A stretch of 64,000 nt of DNA from Gavia stellata. Its lineage: Eukaryota; Chordata; Aves; Gaviiformes; Gaviidae. Positions 11,898 through 30,300 of this stretch are shown here, piece after piece. Each line of letters starts with the position of its first letter. Positions within the stretch are counted from its first letter, which is position 1. The stretch is from assembly GCF_030936135.1 (NCBI RefSeq), contig NC_082631.1, positions 986,721 through 1,050,720 on the forward strand, read 5' to 3'. The notes under the pieces were generated by a model, which had not been told where the DNA came from, searched no databases, and saw only the letters and a program-made list of their open reading frames with translations. The translations under genes and the position numbers were made by a program.

Positions 11898-14800
11898 GAG
11901 TTTCAAGAAGAAACGGCTCTGAAATTGTGAGGGGAAGGAGAGCTGGAGCAGTTTGGCCAGGACAGCAACGTGGAAGAAGGAAAAAAAAAAAAAGGCAGAG
12001 TTTAAGGCAAGAGTAAAGTTTACATATTTATTTATCGGTATTTAAACAACACCACTAATTTCTATACCTTAATACGTCAAGGGACGTACCAAGGTGGGAT
12101 TTCTCTGTTGTCTTTTATAAACCGATATCGGCGCCGCTTGGGGCATCTTTTTCAGATGAATCGCACTTAAAAAAATACACCCAACCCTACTAGCTGTGGA
12201 TGTCTAATTTCACCCTAAGTCTGGTCTATGATTGAGTTTAATTCGGATAGAGACGCTCCGTTGCGGATTCAGTTAATCCGCTGCAGTGTTTTAATGTCGC
12301 CGTAGATGTTTCTGAAGCGCCTGGTCTTGTGTTGTGGGTACCGGCAGGAGAAAAGGATCTTCTTCACCCCTGTCTCCAGGAATTTGGGGACTCGAGGGCT
12401 GGGATAAATCAATCTGATTTAACTCCTTGGCGTGCAAGTTGGATGCAGAAGGGGGCTGGACCGCTTGAAAATCCACAGCGCTGTAGAAACACTCCTGAAT
12501 CCCTCTTTTTTTTAAGAAAAACTTACATGCTGCTGTCTAATCCCCGTAGCTAAACCCTGAAATATTCAATTAGTACGGCATAAATTGGCTCCAACAGCAG
12601 CTTTGATGCAAAAGGTGGATTTTTTTTTTCCTTAGCATCCTACTGCACGTTGTATGAATGAAATCCGTCTGCACTACACCACCCCGCGGCTTTATTTTCC
12701 CCCCAAATAATTGTAGTGCTGGGGGAGAGGGAGCAAACCGCGGATAAGAAGTTATCCTCGGTCTCGGTTACAGTCTTCACGTGAACATCGTGGAACGAGG
12801 TCAGACTCGGCACTCTCCTCGTTCGCTTTTTCCAATCCATTCCTAAATGATCTCAATGATGACGGATGAAAATTAGTTTCCCTTTTCCATCTCTATCTAA
12901 TAAAAGAAATATTTTACCTGGTGTAGTTCTTGCACGCACCCACGGGCATGTAATTTCTGCTGACTGATGCTTTGTGTGTCCTACAGCAAAAGCTGAGTCC
13001 GGACTTGGAAAACACCGGGATAAAACAGTTTGAAACCTGGATTATAGGAACAGCCGCCGCCTCGATACCCGTCCACGGCATTATCCTCATTTCACGCTTA
13101 AAATGATGCTGCCGGGCTTGGCTGGCTGAGAGTCGTTAGTGGAGGCAAGAGGATCCCGACTATCTTTTATCTTCTCTCTTACTAAAACCATAACCGCCTT
13201 TCACAAAAAGAATAGTAAACCACCTTGTACAATTTTTTTTCCCCTATAGGAATTAGGGGATTATATTTTTTTAACTGGATCCGTGGCTTGGGAAAAAAGC
13301 TCCTTCCATATTTTCCTCCTTGGACAATTTCTTGGCTCTTGGTCTTATTCTGCAGAGCCCTCGTTCCTTTTCTTACCTCGATTTCCCTCCTCCATCTGCA
13401 AAGCGCTGTTGGAGGGCTCTATTTTTCCTTCATCCCATTCATAATCGAGTGTTTTCCAGTACAGACGCCCCGAAACCGCCTTATTTTCCAACTGCTGAAT
13501 CCCCGCTGCTCCTGTGTAAGTCCACTGATAGAAAAAACTTCCCTTGTTTGGGTCTTTCCAACTTTACCTTCGTTAAAACCACCACTGGTGCCCGTGTGGA
13601 AGCGGGAATTCTTAATTCTGGGTGATCCTGGAGGAATCCGATCCCCATTTCCACGCGTTAACGGGGATAATTAGCATCGCTTTAAAGCATAATAGGGGAA
13701 AATAGGCACGCGCCAGCCCCAATCCATCTCCGGGAATGCTTTATGAGGCTTCTTTATAGCGTGTGCACAGGTCTTCGTTGCTGTCAGCCTGGGACAGACG
13801 GACAGACAGCCTCTTCGCTTTCTCTCTCTCTCTCCGGGAGGTTTCTCAGCCCTCTCCCTAAGAAAAAGGGGATGCGCCGACCTCTCGCCGCTTTATCCCC
13901 CGGGATTTTTGAGCAGCTTCACGGCAGGTCGCTGGGAGGATGCGGGAGGCGAAGCCGCTCTTCCCGGGATGCGTTATCCTGACGCCGCCGTTGAGCAGCA
14001 CCTTCAGCCGTTGAGTTCTGGGGACGGGGAAAACTAGTTTCGTCCACCCTGTGTGAATTTGGGGTGGGAATTTTCCCCTCGCAGGGGTTTTCTTGCCCAG
14101 GTTGCGGCTTTGAGATGCGGTTCCTGAGATCGAGGACGGTGGGAGCTGTACGAAAGAGAGGAACTCTTTGAGCCGGGATTTAAACATCATTTTAAACCGA
14201 TACCGAGCAGGTCTTGAGGAGCAAATAGTACTCTTCCATCCTCTCCCATATTCATCGCGCTACAAGTACACGAACAAAAATAGCACTTAATAACACGAGA
14301 GCTGGAAGCAAACCACTTCCTGGGGTTTTTCAGATGAAAACTTTGAAGTGGCAAGATCGATTTGTTGGAAAATTATTCCCGCAGGGAGCAGCACGTGCTG
14401 GGCTGGACACCGGGAAGGCTCCGGGTGGAGTTTTAATAACATCAACTGAACATCCGCATCTCAGGTTAGGAGGAAGCCGCTGCGTTTTCCTGGCAGCATT
14501 CGCTGGAACTATCAACTAAAAGATTGTTAATGAGTTGTGAAACTAAGAATTTGGAGGTTAGGAAGCGTTCGATGCGCTGTTAGCCGTTAACGTCGCCTCT
14601 CTCCCTTGCCTTTTGCGCGTTTGAGGCGTGGGATGGTCGCCGCACGTGTTGATGCGTGTCTCCTGGCTGAGAGTTAAAGGGAGCGTTGGCCACCACAGAT
14701 TTGCTAGTTGTTCTTTGCAGCTGCTGGATTTTCCAGCCTAGCTGCCTTTTCCAGGCTATTTCTAGGTAATATATCCTGGGGTGGGATCCGTAATGATGCC

Positions 14801-17159
14801 ATTTAACCACCAATTTCAGTTTTATGTTTCGCAGCGCTGCGCTTTTCCTGCAAGACCACCCCTGTCTTGGATTTGGGGGCTTGGCTTTGCCTTTACACAC
14901 CGAATTCCCACCTTTCCCTCCTCCTGCACGCCCGCAGAAGAAGCCCACGGCTTTATTTTTGCTTTCAAACGCAGCTTTTGCGTGCTGCGAAGGGTTGCAA
15001 AGTTGACTTCAGGCTGCAGTGACTCGGCGTGAGTACCGCAGGGGACGACTGTGAGGAACAAGATGTTTACAGGAGGGAGACGTTTGGTCCGAAACCGGTG
15101 GACAACGTAGATCCTATTTGGTTCCTGCTTACCGATGCTTCCCGGGGAGCTGATCATCTCATTCCAGAGCACGAATAAATGCAGATCGCTTCATTTTTAG
15201 TACTTTCTCGGGCGCGACGCTTTTTCTGCTGAATTTTTATAAGCCACCTTTGCTTCTTACCCACCGAGTCGCGCTGATTTTGGAGTAGACGTGCACGCCT
15301 GGTTAGCGTAGAGAGCGGCGCAGCGATGATACGGTCCAGTTACCAGAGCAGAAACAGGGTTTAGGATTAAATTCGGTCGATAATCCACACTCACGCCTTC
15401 CCCAGCTTCTCCTTGCACGTGCTGCAGTCCGACGGGACCGTACTGGCTGCATTTTGCTGCTTGGGCTCCCTAAACCTCGTGTGTCTTCTAAAAACGGGAT
15501 TTAAGTATTTCTGTTTTCCTGAAATTAGAGTGAAGTTGCTGTAGATGAATCCCGCGCTGCAAATATTGCTGTAACCTGTGTCTACGTGGTAGAAATAGTT
15601 GGTTTTAACCTTCTTAGTTAAACATGAGCAACTCAAAATAGAGTAAAATCCATTTTCCACTTCAGCAGCTCACCTTCCAGGCGTTATCTGGGATGGGCAC
15701 TCCAAGTAACTTGTTTAAAAAACAAAAACACCTACAAAATCACTTTATTCGTTGATAACGCTCATTTCTCATTTTTAAAGATTAATTTCTTCATCTTTTT
15801 ATTCAGGCTGAGGCAAGAGAGGAGGAGCATTTAGGGTGGCTTCTTGCGAATGCAGCCACTCTCCAGATCTCGGAGCATCTTTCTCGGTCGCTCCTCGAAG
15901 GTGGGTGGTAGAGTCGCCTTCAGGTTTCCCCCCGTTAGTTGGATACGTCCCTGATCAAGCGAATCCTTGATGCGGTTTCTTTTCCAGCAGCTCTGCTCAC
16001 ATGGATCTGCCTCTTATTTCAGTCTCCAACATCTGCCCTTTTAAGCCAGCCTGAAATAATCCAGCTGCCCAAATAAAAAGCAGCATTTTCTGATGGTTTC
16101 CTTGCTTATACTGCCCTCTTCAAGTCGTCAGGAGAGATTTTTTTTTCCCCCTTAGGACTTTTTTCAGAGGCTGGTGCCATGACAACCTTCTGTCTGTTCC
16201 CGGTTATTAATTTCTCCTGCTTTTCAACTGGGAAGATATTCCCAAACCCAACGTGCCCATGATTCCTCCTTCTCCGCTGTCCTCTGTCGCTCTCAAACAC
16301 ATCGCCTTCCTCCATCCTCGGGACCCCCGTCCTTGGGCTTTGCCCCCGTCGCTGCTCGGCCAGGCTGGACTTGCGCAACTCTTCGTTTTTCCCTCCGTAG
16401 AGCCAAGAGTTTCTCCGCTTTCTGCGTCCCGACCGCTGATTTGCGCCCGACAAAGCCGTCAGATTTATTCTCTTGTGATTCCTCTGGCTGGTGTGGCCGG
16501 TCCCCATCTCTGCTGTCCTCTAGAGCTGACCTCCTCCTCCAGACCTGTGGCCGTGTTCCCTTTTATCCCATCAACACAGTGAATTTTCCAGACCCGTTTC
16601 TCCATTTTTTTCCCCAATATTGTCTCTGCTCCCCCCCCCCAATCCCCATCTCAGCTTTAGGGTAGAAGAAGGAGAGGTTCTTCCGCAGGTCTTGGGCTCC
16701 TCCTGGCCTGGCAGTTCCCTCTGCCGGCTCCCGCGCCGCATGACAGCCCTTTCCCTTCCCGCCTCTTCCCCGGGGGAAAAAAAACCAGGATTTTTCTTTG
16801 GCAGGCGGCATTAAAATCACGTGGATCCAGCCCAGTGCAGGGAGCGCGGCCCTGGTGAACTCGACCCTCTCTACGCTAGCTACCATCCCAGCGAGGTCCG
16901 TCCTCCCGCGTCTTGCTTAGATCTTTGCCTAACGAAGCGCGTAAACATTAATCACGGTAATCAAGTAAGCGTTTTTCCTGATTTTCCTACGTTGCCGTGA
17001 ATAAACGTGTTGTCTTCGGATGACCGAGACGGTACGGCGTGGAGTAGGTCGGTCTGGCTCTTAGCGGTAAGGTTAATGAAGGCGTTCCGGTCACCGTATC
17101 TTGAGATGGCGCTATGTGCCGGTTTTCCTGATCTACAGATGAATTCTTTTCTTTGTATT
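11898..17159. other. Long unannotated region upstream of BRD4 coding exons
   Basis: No exon, LINE or large array was found. It contains only short ORFs, a (TC)n run near 13,820 and pyrimidine-rich stretches (about 16,250-16,760). It is probably BRD4 intron 1 or intergenic sequence. Confidence 0.5.
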
Positions 17160-18080
17160 AATTCTTTTCTTAATCTGTAGATTAAATTGGTGCTACGTTT
17201 GGATTTTCTTAATCCTAAGAAATTAAGAAAACCCGAACCTAGCACCATCTATAGCACAATCTGTAATACAGATTAGATTTCTAAAATAATGCAGATTTCT
17301 AATCCATAATACAGATTAGATTAAGAAAACCTGACCGTAGCACCGTCTTAATCTATAGGTTAAGAAAACCCTAACGTAGCACAATCGATAATACAGATTA
17401 GATTTCTAATCCATAGCATAGATTAGATTAAGAAAACCCAAACGTTGTACTATCTTAATCTATAGATTAAGAAAATCTTAATCTTATTTTGATCTATAGA
17501 TTAAGAAAACCCGAATGTAGCACTACCCACCGCACAATCTATAGCACAGATTAGATTTCTAATCAAAAGGGGATTAGATTTCTAATCTGTAATGTAGATT
17601 TCTAATGTATAATACAGATTAGATTAAGAAAACCTGACCCTAGCACCGTCTATAGGTTAAGAAAACTTGAGCGTAGCACTATCTGTAGCACAATCAATAA
17701 TACAGATTAGATTTCTAATCTAATAGGGATTAGATTTCTAATCTGTAATGCAGATCAGATTAAGAAAACCCAAACGTAGCACAATCTGTAATACAGGTTA
17801 GATTTCTAATCTATAATATCCATTTCTAATCTATAATATCCATTTCTAATCTATAATATAGAGTAGGTTAAGAAAACTTGATCGTAGCACCATCTTAGTC
17901 TACAGGTTACAAAAAATCCTAACGTAGCACCATCGATAACACAGATTAGCTTTCTAATCGATGATACAGATCAGATTTCTAATCAATATAGATTAAGAAA
18001 ACCCAAACGAGCACCTTCTTTATAGATGAAGAAAGCCCTGACGTAGCATCCGTAGCGCAATCTATAATACAGATTTATAG
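17160..18080. repeat. AT-rich palindromic tandem array
   Basis: It is built from shuffled modules: TAATCTATAGATTA (a perfect palindrome at its core, AATCTATAGATT), AAGAAAACCCAAACGTAGCA, CAATCTATAATACAGATT and GATTAGATTTCTAATC (near palindrome). Module order varies, so there is no single period. The self-complementary modules could form hairpins or cruciforms. Confidence 0.85.
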
Positions 18081-20601
18081 ATTATACCTTACCGTACAGT
18101 AAAATCTGGGTTTACGTTCTCCACCCTCGAACTCGTCTTTCTGATTTTGCTGCTGATTTTTAACCCCAGAGGAGGCGCGGCTCTGTCAAACCCAATTTCT
18201 TTGAACTCCCCGATGTTCATCTTCCGTGTCAGAGATTTTTCCGTACCAGTAATTGTCCTTTTTTCCTGTGAACGTCCCGGGCGGGCGCACAGCGGCGATC
18301 CCCGTAGTTCTGGTGAAAGATGTCGGGCTGCGAACCCTTGGCCGAGCAACTGTTAAAAATAGACATTTTCTGATATTTTTTTCTCATATTTCTGATATTT
18401 TGGCACACAGGTGGGGCGGTAACATAAGAGAGGAGCCGTAACGTGACCACAAAGGCCAGGGGAGAGAGTCAAAGCATCTTTTTATCAGGGCAGAGAGGAG
18501 AAAAACAGTGTGAATTGGTGTATTTCCAGCTAATCCCTTAAAAAAAGGTCACTAGAGTTTGAAAACGCAAGAGGAGACCGGTAGGATCTTTCCGAAGGAG
18601 CAAGGAGACAGCGAAAAAGATACGGGATAAATTAAATAAGGGATAAATGAAATCAGTGAAAATAAAAGGGTAAATCTGATATAATACTTAACCGCCTGGA
18701 CGGGTGGTTGGAGACTTCGCTTTTAAGTGGAAGGGGAAGAAATTAAACTGATGACGGAATATTTTCCCTTCTTTTTTAAAAAAATAGCCTCTCCTTGGCT
18801 TCCTCTTACGGCTGGCTCTGGGAGAGCTATTGTATTAAGAGGCAGCAGAAGGAAATCAGTCGGTCGCAGTCCTTGAAATGATGAATTTCAGGAAGGAGCT
18901 TGCCCTAAAGGTGGAAAAATGCCTGGGAAAAACTGAAATCCCGGTGCCGGTTCCTCGTTTTTCTGTAGGTGTCTCGTGTTTGCAGGTGTCCGTAGACTCC
19001 TTCGCTTCGCTGGACTTTGATGTACGTTAAAAAAAATCTATAATTCTCCGGAGGTAGCCTTCGTTTCTGATGCCTTGGGTTGATGCCTCAGATTAATTGC
19101 TTTGTTTGTTTCATCAGATACAGTATCTAAAGGCATTTGTGCCTGAAGCCACGGAAGATAGATGGACAAGCCAAGCAACTTCTGACTCTGCATCATTTTC
19201 TGGGGCAAAATTATATGGCAATGTATCCTACAAGGTAATGTAGCCCCTTGCACTGAGTAAAGAAGATTCTTTTTGCTTGGCCACCACTTGATAAGAGCAG
19301 TTTATCCCTCGAGATCCCCCCCCTTTCACACGCGACTTAGAGGAATCAGCACCGCCCCGAAGCGAAATTCAAGGAATTTTGCAGGAGAGGGAAATCCAAA
19401 TTGCCTCCAAATTGTGTGGTGGTTGAGTTAAATCTCCCCGGCGGAGAGCGGGCAGGCCACCCTGCTAGCGGGGGAAGAAAATCAGGAGCAAAGTGAAAGC
19501 TGGGAGGAGAGAGGTTTGACGGGACAGCTGAACTCTCTGGACGTGATACTCCTGTATCCACAGCTATAAAATCTCCCGGGGGAGCGTAGGGAGTCTGCCG
19601 CAGCGATCTTGTCGCTCGAGCGATGCTTCAACTCACTTGGAGCCCTGAAAAGTTAAAACCCATCATCTAAAGACCAAAATCTGATGTTCCCCTGGTCTGT
19701 TAGTGGGTCGGTGTCGGTTTTAGGCCAGTAAAAGCAACGGACCGCAGACTTTAACCAGGGGTTTAAGACTGGCTGAGGTTTTACGGGGATTCGGAAGCAG
19801 CTTAGGGACGTGGCAGGTAAAATCGCACAGATGCTTCATCTCTCTGGCTCTTCGTCCCTTGCGGTATGTGCGGAGACCACGTCTGCGCGTCCAGACCATG
19901 AGCAGGGACACGGGGCTGCTCTACGGCAGCAGGATAAGACCCCAAACCCGTGGCCAGATGCTTGTCATGAGCATATATACGTACCTATATATGTTTATAT
20001 ACTGACTCAAGGCCAAGTATATGTGCGCTAGTTCGCTCTGCCGAGGTTAATGCCTCAGTGGCGAGTGGGTTTTTTTTCCAGATCGCACAGGGGTGGCAGT
20101 CCTAAACCAAATCAGTTCTGCCTCAGCTGAGAAAGGACTCGATAACCCCGCGAGCGGAGAGATGGGAAACCTTTTCTTCCTCACTTTCCCCCGGGTGTCA
20201 CTCGAAACTGGTGAAATGACGAGGCTCTTAATTTATCTCGCACAACATATAGTGGTCTTCTCTAATTAATAGCTGCGTGTCTTAAGCTTAACGTGCGCTA
20301 CATGTGCTCAGCGTTAAATTAGACGAAGGACGCATGTCGCGGAGGGTGTCTTTACACGAGGAAGGTCCCACACGCCCAGCGAGAGTGGGGATTCACTGTG
20401 CGGCGGCGGTGGTGAAACCGCCAGTTCACGGCGGCTGGTCCTGGCTCGGTGGTGACCCCTTCACGCAGCTGTAGCTTAAGAAGATGGCCGGGCTGCTTGG
20501 GATCTTTGGAGAGCTCTGAAATACGCCCTGGGAGAAGTCCGCAGGCTCAGCAGAAAGGCCTTTTTTCCCCAAGTTTCTGGTCTTCAAAATGATATTTAAA
20601 T
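18081..20601. other. Unannotated stretch between two AT-rich arrays
   Basis: No supported exon or transposon. A short TATA/ATAT-rich patch occurs near 19,972-20,000. Confidence 0.5.
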
Positions 20602-21137
20602 TAGCTACCTAAAGATTATCTATCGAGATTATCTACCTAAACATTGTTACCTAAACATTATCTACCTAAAGATTACCTACCTAGATTATCTACCTAATGA
20701 TCATCTACCTAAATGATCTACCTAGATTATCTACGTAAAGATTAGATTATCTGTTTAAAGATTGTCTAGCTAAAGATTATTTATCTAGATTATCTACCTG
20801 TAGGTTATCTATCTAAATGATCTACCTAGATTATCTACCTAAAGGTCATCTACCTAAATGATCTACCTAAAGATTATCTGTCTAAAGACTATCTAGCTAA
20901 AGATTATCCATCTAGATTATCTACCTAAATATTATCTACCTAGATTATCTACCTATAGGTTATCTACCTGGATGATCTACCTAGATGATCTACCTAAAGA
21001 TTATCTCCCTAAATTTTCTACCTAGATTACCTACCTAAATGATCTCCCTAAAGTTATTATGTACCTAAAGGTTCTCTACCTGAAGACGGTCTACCTAGAT
21101 TATCTACCTAAAGTTATTATCTACCTAAATTATCCAC
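20602..21137. repeat. 15-bp AT-rich minisatellite, about 36 degenerate copies
   Basis: The unit is about AGATTATCTACCTAA, with variants (GATGATCTACCTA, AAGGTTATCTACC). Period drift of 14-16 bases indicates an old array. It lies 650 bases before the first BRD4 coding exon. Confidence 0.9.
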
Positions 21138-22379
<1,242 letters not shown>

Positions 22380-22387
<8 letters not shown>

Positions 22388-22438
22388 CTCGATGAGCTTA
22401 AGGGTCTTTTCCAACCAAAACTATTGTACTATTCTATG
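22380..22438 (+). mobile_element. CR1 LINE 3' tail fragment
   Basis: GGTTGGCCTCGATGAGCTTA then AGGGTCTTTTCCAACCAAAA and ending CTATTCTATGG match the CR1 3' terminus with its ATTCTATG-type end. Only the last 60 bases are present. Confidence 0.8.
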
Positions 22439-22605
22439 GTCTTTTAGAAAATACACACACGAGGAAGAATTTCCAGTGGCTCAGCTACTGCCTTGCCTTT
22501 TACCACCCTCCTCTTTCCTCTGGGACGAGAAGAAAGTAGGAATAATATTTCAGGAGTCAGGGAGGGCGAGTCTGTAGTTCTCTGTTCCTTTCCCCCAACC
22601 AAGCA

Positions 22606-22723
22606 CCAGAAATTATTCAGCACCAGAAGTTATTCAGCATCAAAAATAATTAAGCACCAGAAACTATTAAGCGCCAAAAATTATTAAGCCTCAAAGATTA
22701 TTAAGCGTCAAAGTTTATTAAGC
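22606..22723. repeat. 18-bp tandem repeat, about 6-7 copies, intron 2
   Basis: The units resemble GCACCAGAAATTATTCA, changing gradually to GCGTCAAAGTTTATTAA. The polarised divergence along the array suggests stepwise growth. Confidence 0.8.
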
Positions 22724-22986
22724 AAATCATCTGTCGGCTTGGGCTCTGCCTTACTGCTTCCCGAAGCCCAGCGTCCTTTTCTGTGCCTGGCTTAAAGCCC
22801 TGCTCCATCTCCGCTGCTTTATCAACAGCATCTTTCTTGGAGATGAAAACACTCGAAGCCTTTCACAGAGCACCCGAGTACTCAAGCGGCCGCTGCGCCT
22901 CTTGTGCCTCGCAGCGCCGTCGGTAACGCACCTCTCGTTTCATAAGGGATGCCAATTTTAAGTTAATTTGCAGTAAATCGACGGGA

Positions 22987-23857
22987 TCCAGTGCACCCTC
23001 AGTTTGCAGATGACACCAAGTTGGGTGGGAGAGTTGATCTACTTGCGGGTAGGAGGGATCTAGAGAGGGATCTGGACAGGCTGGATCGACGGGCCGAGGC
23101 CGATTGTATGAGGTTCGACAAGGCCAAGTGCCGGGTCCTACACTTGGAAAGCTGCCCAGCAAAAAAGGACCTGGGGGTGTTGGTCGACAGCCGGCTGAAT
23201 GAGCCGGCAGTGTGGCCAAGGCGGCCAACGGCGTCCTGGCTTGTGTCAGAAACGGTGTGGCCAGCGGGAGCAGGGAGGTGATCGTGCCCCTGTACTCGGC
23301 GCTGGTGAGGCCGCACCTCAAATCCTGTGTTCGGTTTTGGGCCCCTCACTCCAAGAAAGACCTTGAGTGCTGGAGCGTGTCCAGAGAAGGGCGACGGAGC
23401 TGGTGAGGGGTCTGGAGCACAAGGAGAAGGGTCTAGAGAGCGTACGAGGAGCGGCTGAGGGACCTGGGCTGGTTCAGTCTGGAGAAAAGGACACTCAGGG
23501 GGGACCTTAGCGCTCTCTACAACTACCTGAAAGGAGGTTGTAACAAGGTGGGTCTTGGTCGCTTTTCCCAGGTGACAAGTGATATGACGGGAGGAAATGG
23601 CCTCAAGTTGCTCCAGGGGAGGTTTAGATGGGATATTAGGAAAAATTTCTTCCCCAAAAGGGTTGTCGGACACTGGAACAGGCTGCCCAGGGAGGTGGTT
23701 GAGTCACCATCCCTGGAGGTATCTAAAAGACGTGGAGACGTGGCGCTTGGGGACATGGTTTAGTGGTGGGGTTGGCAGTGTTAGGTTAACAGTTGGACTC
23801 GATGACCTTAAAGGTCTTTTCCAACCTCAACACTTCCATGATTCTAAATTGACACAG
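22987..23857 (+). mobile_element. 5'-truncated CR1 LINE (reverse-transcriptase C-terminal part and 3' end)
   Basis: It begins with CR1 ORF2 sequence encoding FADDTKLGG (the catalytic FADD motif of the reverse transcriptase), then continues through the C-terminal region with frameshifts. It ends in the avian 3' terminus GTTGGACTCGATGACCTTAA, GGTCTTTTCCAACCT and CCATGATTCTA. It is non-autonomous and decayed, and sits in intron 2 in the same orientation as BRD4. CR1 is the dominant LINE of birds and other sauropsids. Confidence 0.9.
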
Positions 23858-27202
<3,345 letters not shown>

Positions 27203-27338
27203 CCAGGGGATGACATAGTCTTAATGGCAGAAGCTCTAGAAAAGCTTTTCCTACAAAAAATCTCCGAAATGACCCAGGAGGAAACGGAAATCGTTATAGC
27301 CCAGACGAAAGGAAGAGGCCGCGCGAGGAAGGAAGCAG
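27203..27338 (+). CDS. BRD4: BRD4 coding exon 3: end of bromodomain 1 (residues 142-186)
   Basis: The acceptor is TTTTTTCCAG ending at 27,202 and the donor GTATGA starts at 27,339. The exon has 136 bases and leaves one base of the next codon. It begins [20 protein letters not shown], completing helix C of bromodomain 1 with Met149 of the acetyl-lysine pocket. It ends in a basic GRGRARKEA stretch that begins the inter-bromodomain linker. The segment between the helix and the GRGR motif ([16 protein letters not shown]) is the only part clearly diverged from human. Confidence 0.96.
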
Positions 27339-30300
27339 GTATGACGCTTACTCGTACAACGGTCGCGTTTAAGCCACGTTCGACTTCACGCGGCGTCTTG
27401 ACCGCAAACCCTGGACCTGGTTTCGTTCTACGTAAATCAGGGTGTTTCATTGGGGTGTTAATTAAACGCGGCCATCCTTCCGTGGGATTGCCGTGGTCGT
27501 CGGTGTTCTCAGCGCCTCGCTTTATTGCTCAGCGCCTCGCTTTATTGCGTAGTGAGTCTAAAATTGGGCAGGAAGGAGGGCGGCTGCCGCGTGCTCTCGC
27601 CTATCTGCGTGAGACTCTCTCCGGTGAAAGGCAGGGCTGTGTGAGGTCTTCAAAGTCTCTCGTCCGTGGTTCTGGGCATCGTTTTGGGGGGAGAAGGAGC
27701 GTTGGGGACAGACTTTGCAGTAAATACAGCACCGCTGAAGCACGTGTTCTGCTAGTGGCGGTCAAACGTCGTCGTTCCCGGCTTTTCCACGAAGGTAAAA
27801 AGCTGAAAGCGATAGTAAAAGTGTTTAATGTCTGCTGTCGGGGAGCTGAGATGATGAGATATCCCTCGCAATACCTCGAGGGTAAAGTACAGCCGTTAAA
27901 AAACAGCATGAACTCTGTCTGTGGACCTCTTTGAGTTCCACAGCCACTTTTCATGTCCTCCCGGATGGACTCGGTGCTGTAAAAAAACTGCGTTGTGTTA
28001 GAAAAGCATCGGTGACCCCAGAGGAACCGATCGCAACGTGGCGGCTACAGACCGACGGGGGAATCCTGGTGCGGAGAGCGTCTGAAAACAGTCCCGAGCA
28101 TCCCAACCCACCGCTGTCCTCCGCAGAACTTCCTCAAGTTATAATTTCCACACCTCATTTATTAATTTTGCCATGATTGGGGATAGATAATGACGCTTGA
28201 CGAGCTTACCGTCCTTCGAAAGCACGTGTTGCCCCAAGCGAGGTGGAACGCCGCTCCCCGAAGATGAATGCACTTTGCGCAGACCTGACCTGTGCTCGGC
28301 CAGAACCCCAGAAACCCGTTTTTTTTGTGGCCAGACTGATGAATTTACCTTATCTTGCCCTTTTCCAGGGCTGAAATACTAACCTGCAGGCGTTAGGCTC
28401 TGCATAAAGTTAAACCGCAGCGTTTTGAGCCCTGTTTAAGGTTATAAATGGGTAAAATGACGTTCTGTATTTGTGTCTATTGATACCTTAAGACTTGATG
28501 GTAATAGTAGGCGTTTTTTTTGAAGCTTTGCTGCCGGATTAGTAATTTACAGGATCAAAAAGTACCATTTTGCTCACTTAACCCAACCTTCTCTCTGCTA
28601 CGTAATACAAAAGCGCAGTTCAACCACCGATTCATTTATTTACGGTCTGTCTCGTAGAAGAACATCTAATACAGAGTTAAAAAAAACCTCTGCTGGCGCT
28701 TTAGAGGAGGAACGTGTTAACTACGTTTGATATTTTCCTGATAAGATTCTTGTCGGAACTCTGCGGCACCGTCTCCTCTTTAAATAAGTTTGTTATACTG
28801 AAGGCTCCCCTCTCTTCAAATCGGTGTTCTCCGTAATAATTGAATTCTTTCGCTGTAAGGAGGTTTTTTCAATCTCTTAGTCCTCCTTTACAGCTCTTCT
28901 ATGAACCCTCTCCCGTTTTTCACATCAATAACTGTGCGCGCCACAGCTGGATGTAGATGTGACCGCTACTAGAGGTAAAATACCCTTCTAATTCCCCTGT
29001 TTATACCTCAAGGATTTCATTTGCTCATATTTTTGCATACCAACCGTTCCCCAGGCTGGACGACGGCTGCCGACACTGTCGGATCATCCGTCAAAGGGTT
29101 GAGAACATCCTGGCCGTGCTTTGATCTCAGCAGCATCTCATCGGACACGTCCGCTTTGGTTTCCAGATCCCCTTCTTCATTTTAAACATCTCTCCCCTCG
29201 ATCTTACATCATTCTCATTCTTCTAACCCAAACGCTGTGCGATACCGCGGCGAATGTCACGGGCAGGAGCGTCGCTGAGCTTGCGTCACTACAAAAAAAA
29301 AAGATGTTCTGATCATATTTACTGCCTGCGAGCTGGCGCGAGCATCCCGCGACCTTTTTCGAATGCTGTAAATTCAGTCTCAGCCTCGGACTGGGCGTGC
29401 TGGGATCAGAACAGGTTATTTTCCGAGGTTTACTGGAAGATCGGCAGGAGATGGCCAGGGATTTTGACGGTCAACCCTCGAAGGGTTTTGGGGACCAGTT
29501 GTTGGGGTAATAGAGAAGAAACCGGACTTTTGTAGTTGCTGTTGAACATCCTCAGTAGCTGTTGGAAGAGAAAACATTTCTGTACTGCCATCACCCGGAC
29601 AGCGAGAGCAAATTCAAACCGGCAACATTCACTAAATCCCCTGAGTCTTCCCCCCGTTTATTGTTGACAATCCTCATCTCTCAGCGTAGAGGGACTTCAT
29701 ACCGTTTTCACAGCATCTTTCCATTTAAGACACCGAGGAACAAAAAAAGGGTCGTAAAGCCGACTCAGGCGACTTCAGTTATTTTGCCTTTTATTTTCTT
29801 TTCCCTTCCCTTGGCAGGTTTTTGCCATCCGTGTCTCTTTCCGTTACAGGGCTGTGCACGTGTCCACGCGTGTTTTTCTTGCACGGCTCTACTTCTCCTT
29901 CTCTCCGTCTCGTTGAGTCCTTTCGGCTTCGTGAAATCCGGGTTTTGAAGCACCAACAGACCCAATTCATGGGTTTTTCCTGCGTTGTGACCAAGTCGTG
30001 ATTACTTGTAGCTAAGATTTTTTTTAATTGTTATTTTTTTTAGGCCCTATCCCTGATACTCCATTACTGTGCGCAGGGAGAAGCTCTCCTTGGTTAGAAA
30101 ATCACTGGCCATCACCTTTCTCAGCATCTCTTTGAAGGAGAAGCGATGAAATCGCCCGCAGAGAAGATCTTTTTACCTACACGGCGTCGAGAGGCGCTTA
30201 CAAATTTGGGTCTCCTTTTCTCTGCCGCGACCTTATAGCGTATATAATGTGTAGGTCCCTACCTGAGCTCGTCACCCTCCAGCTCTTCGCCTTTAGTATT

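Noticed and set aside
16106..16507. 133-codon - strand ORF with a basic, Arg-rich product
   Set aside because: It overlaps two + ORFs of similar length in pyrimidine-rich sequence and shows no family resemblance.
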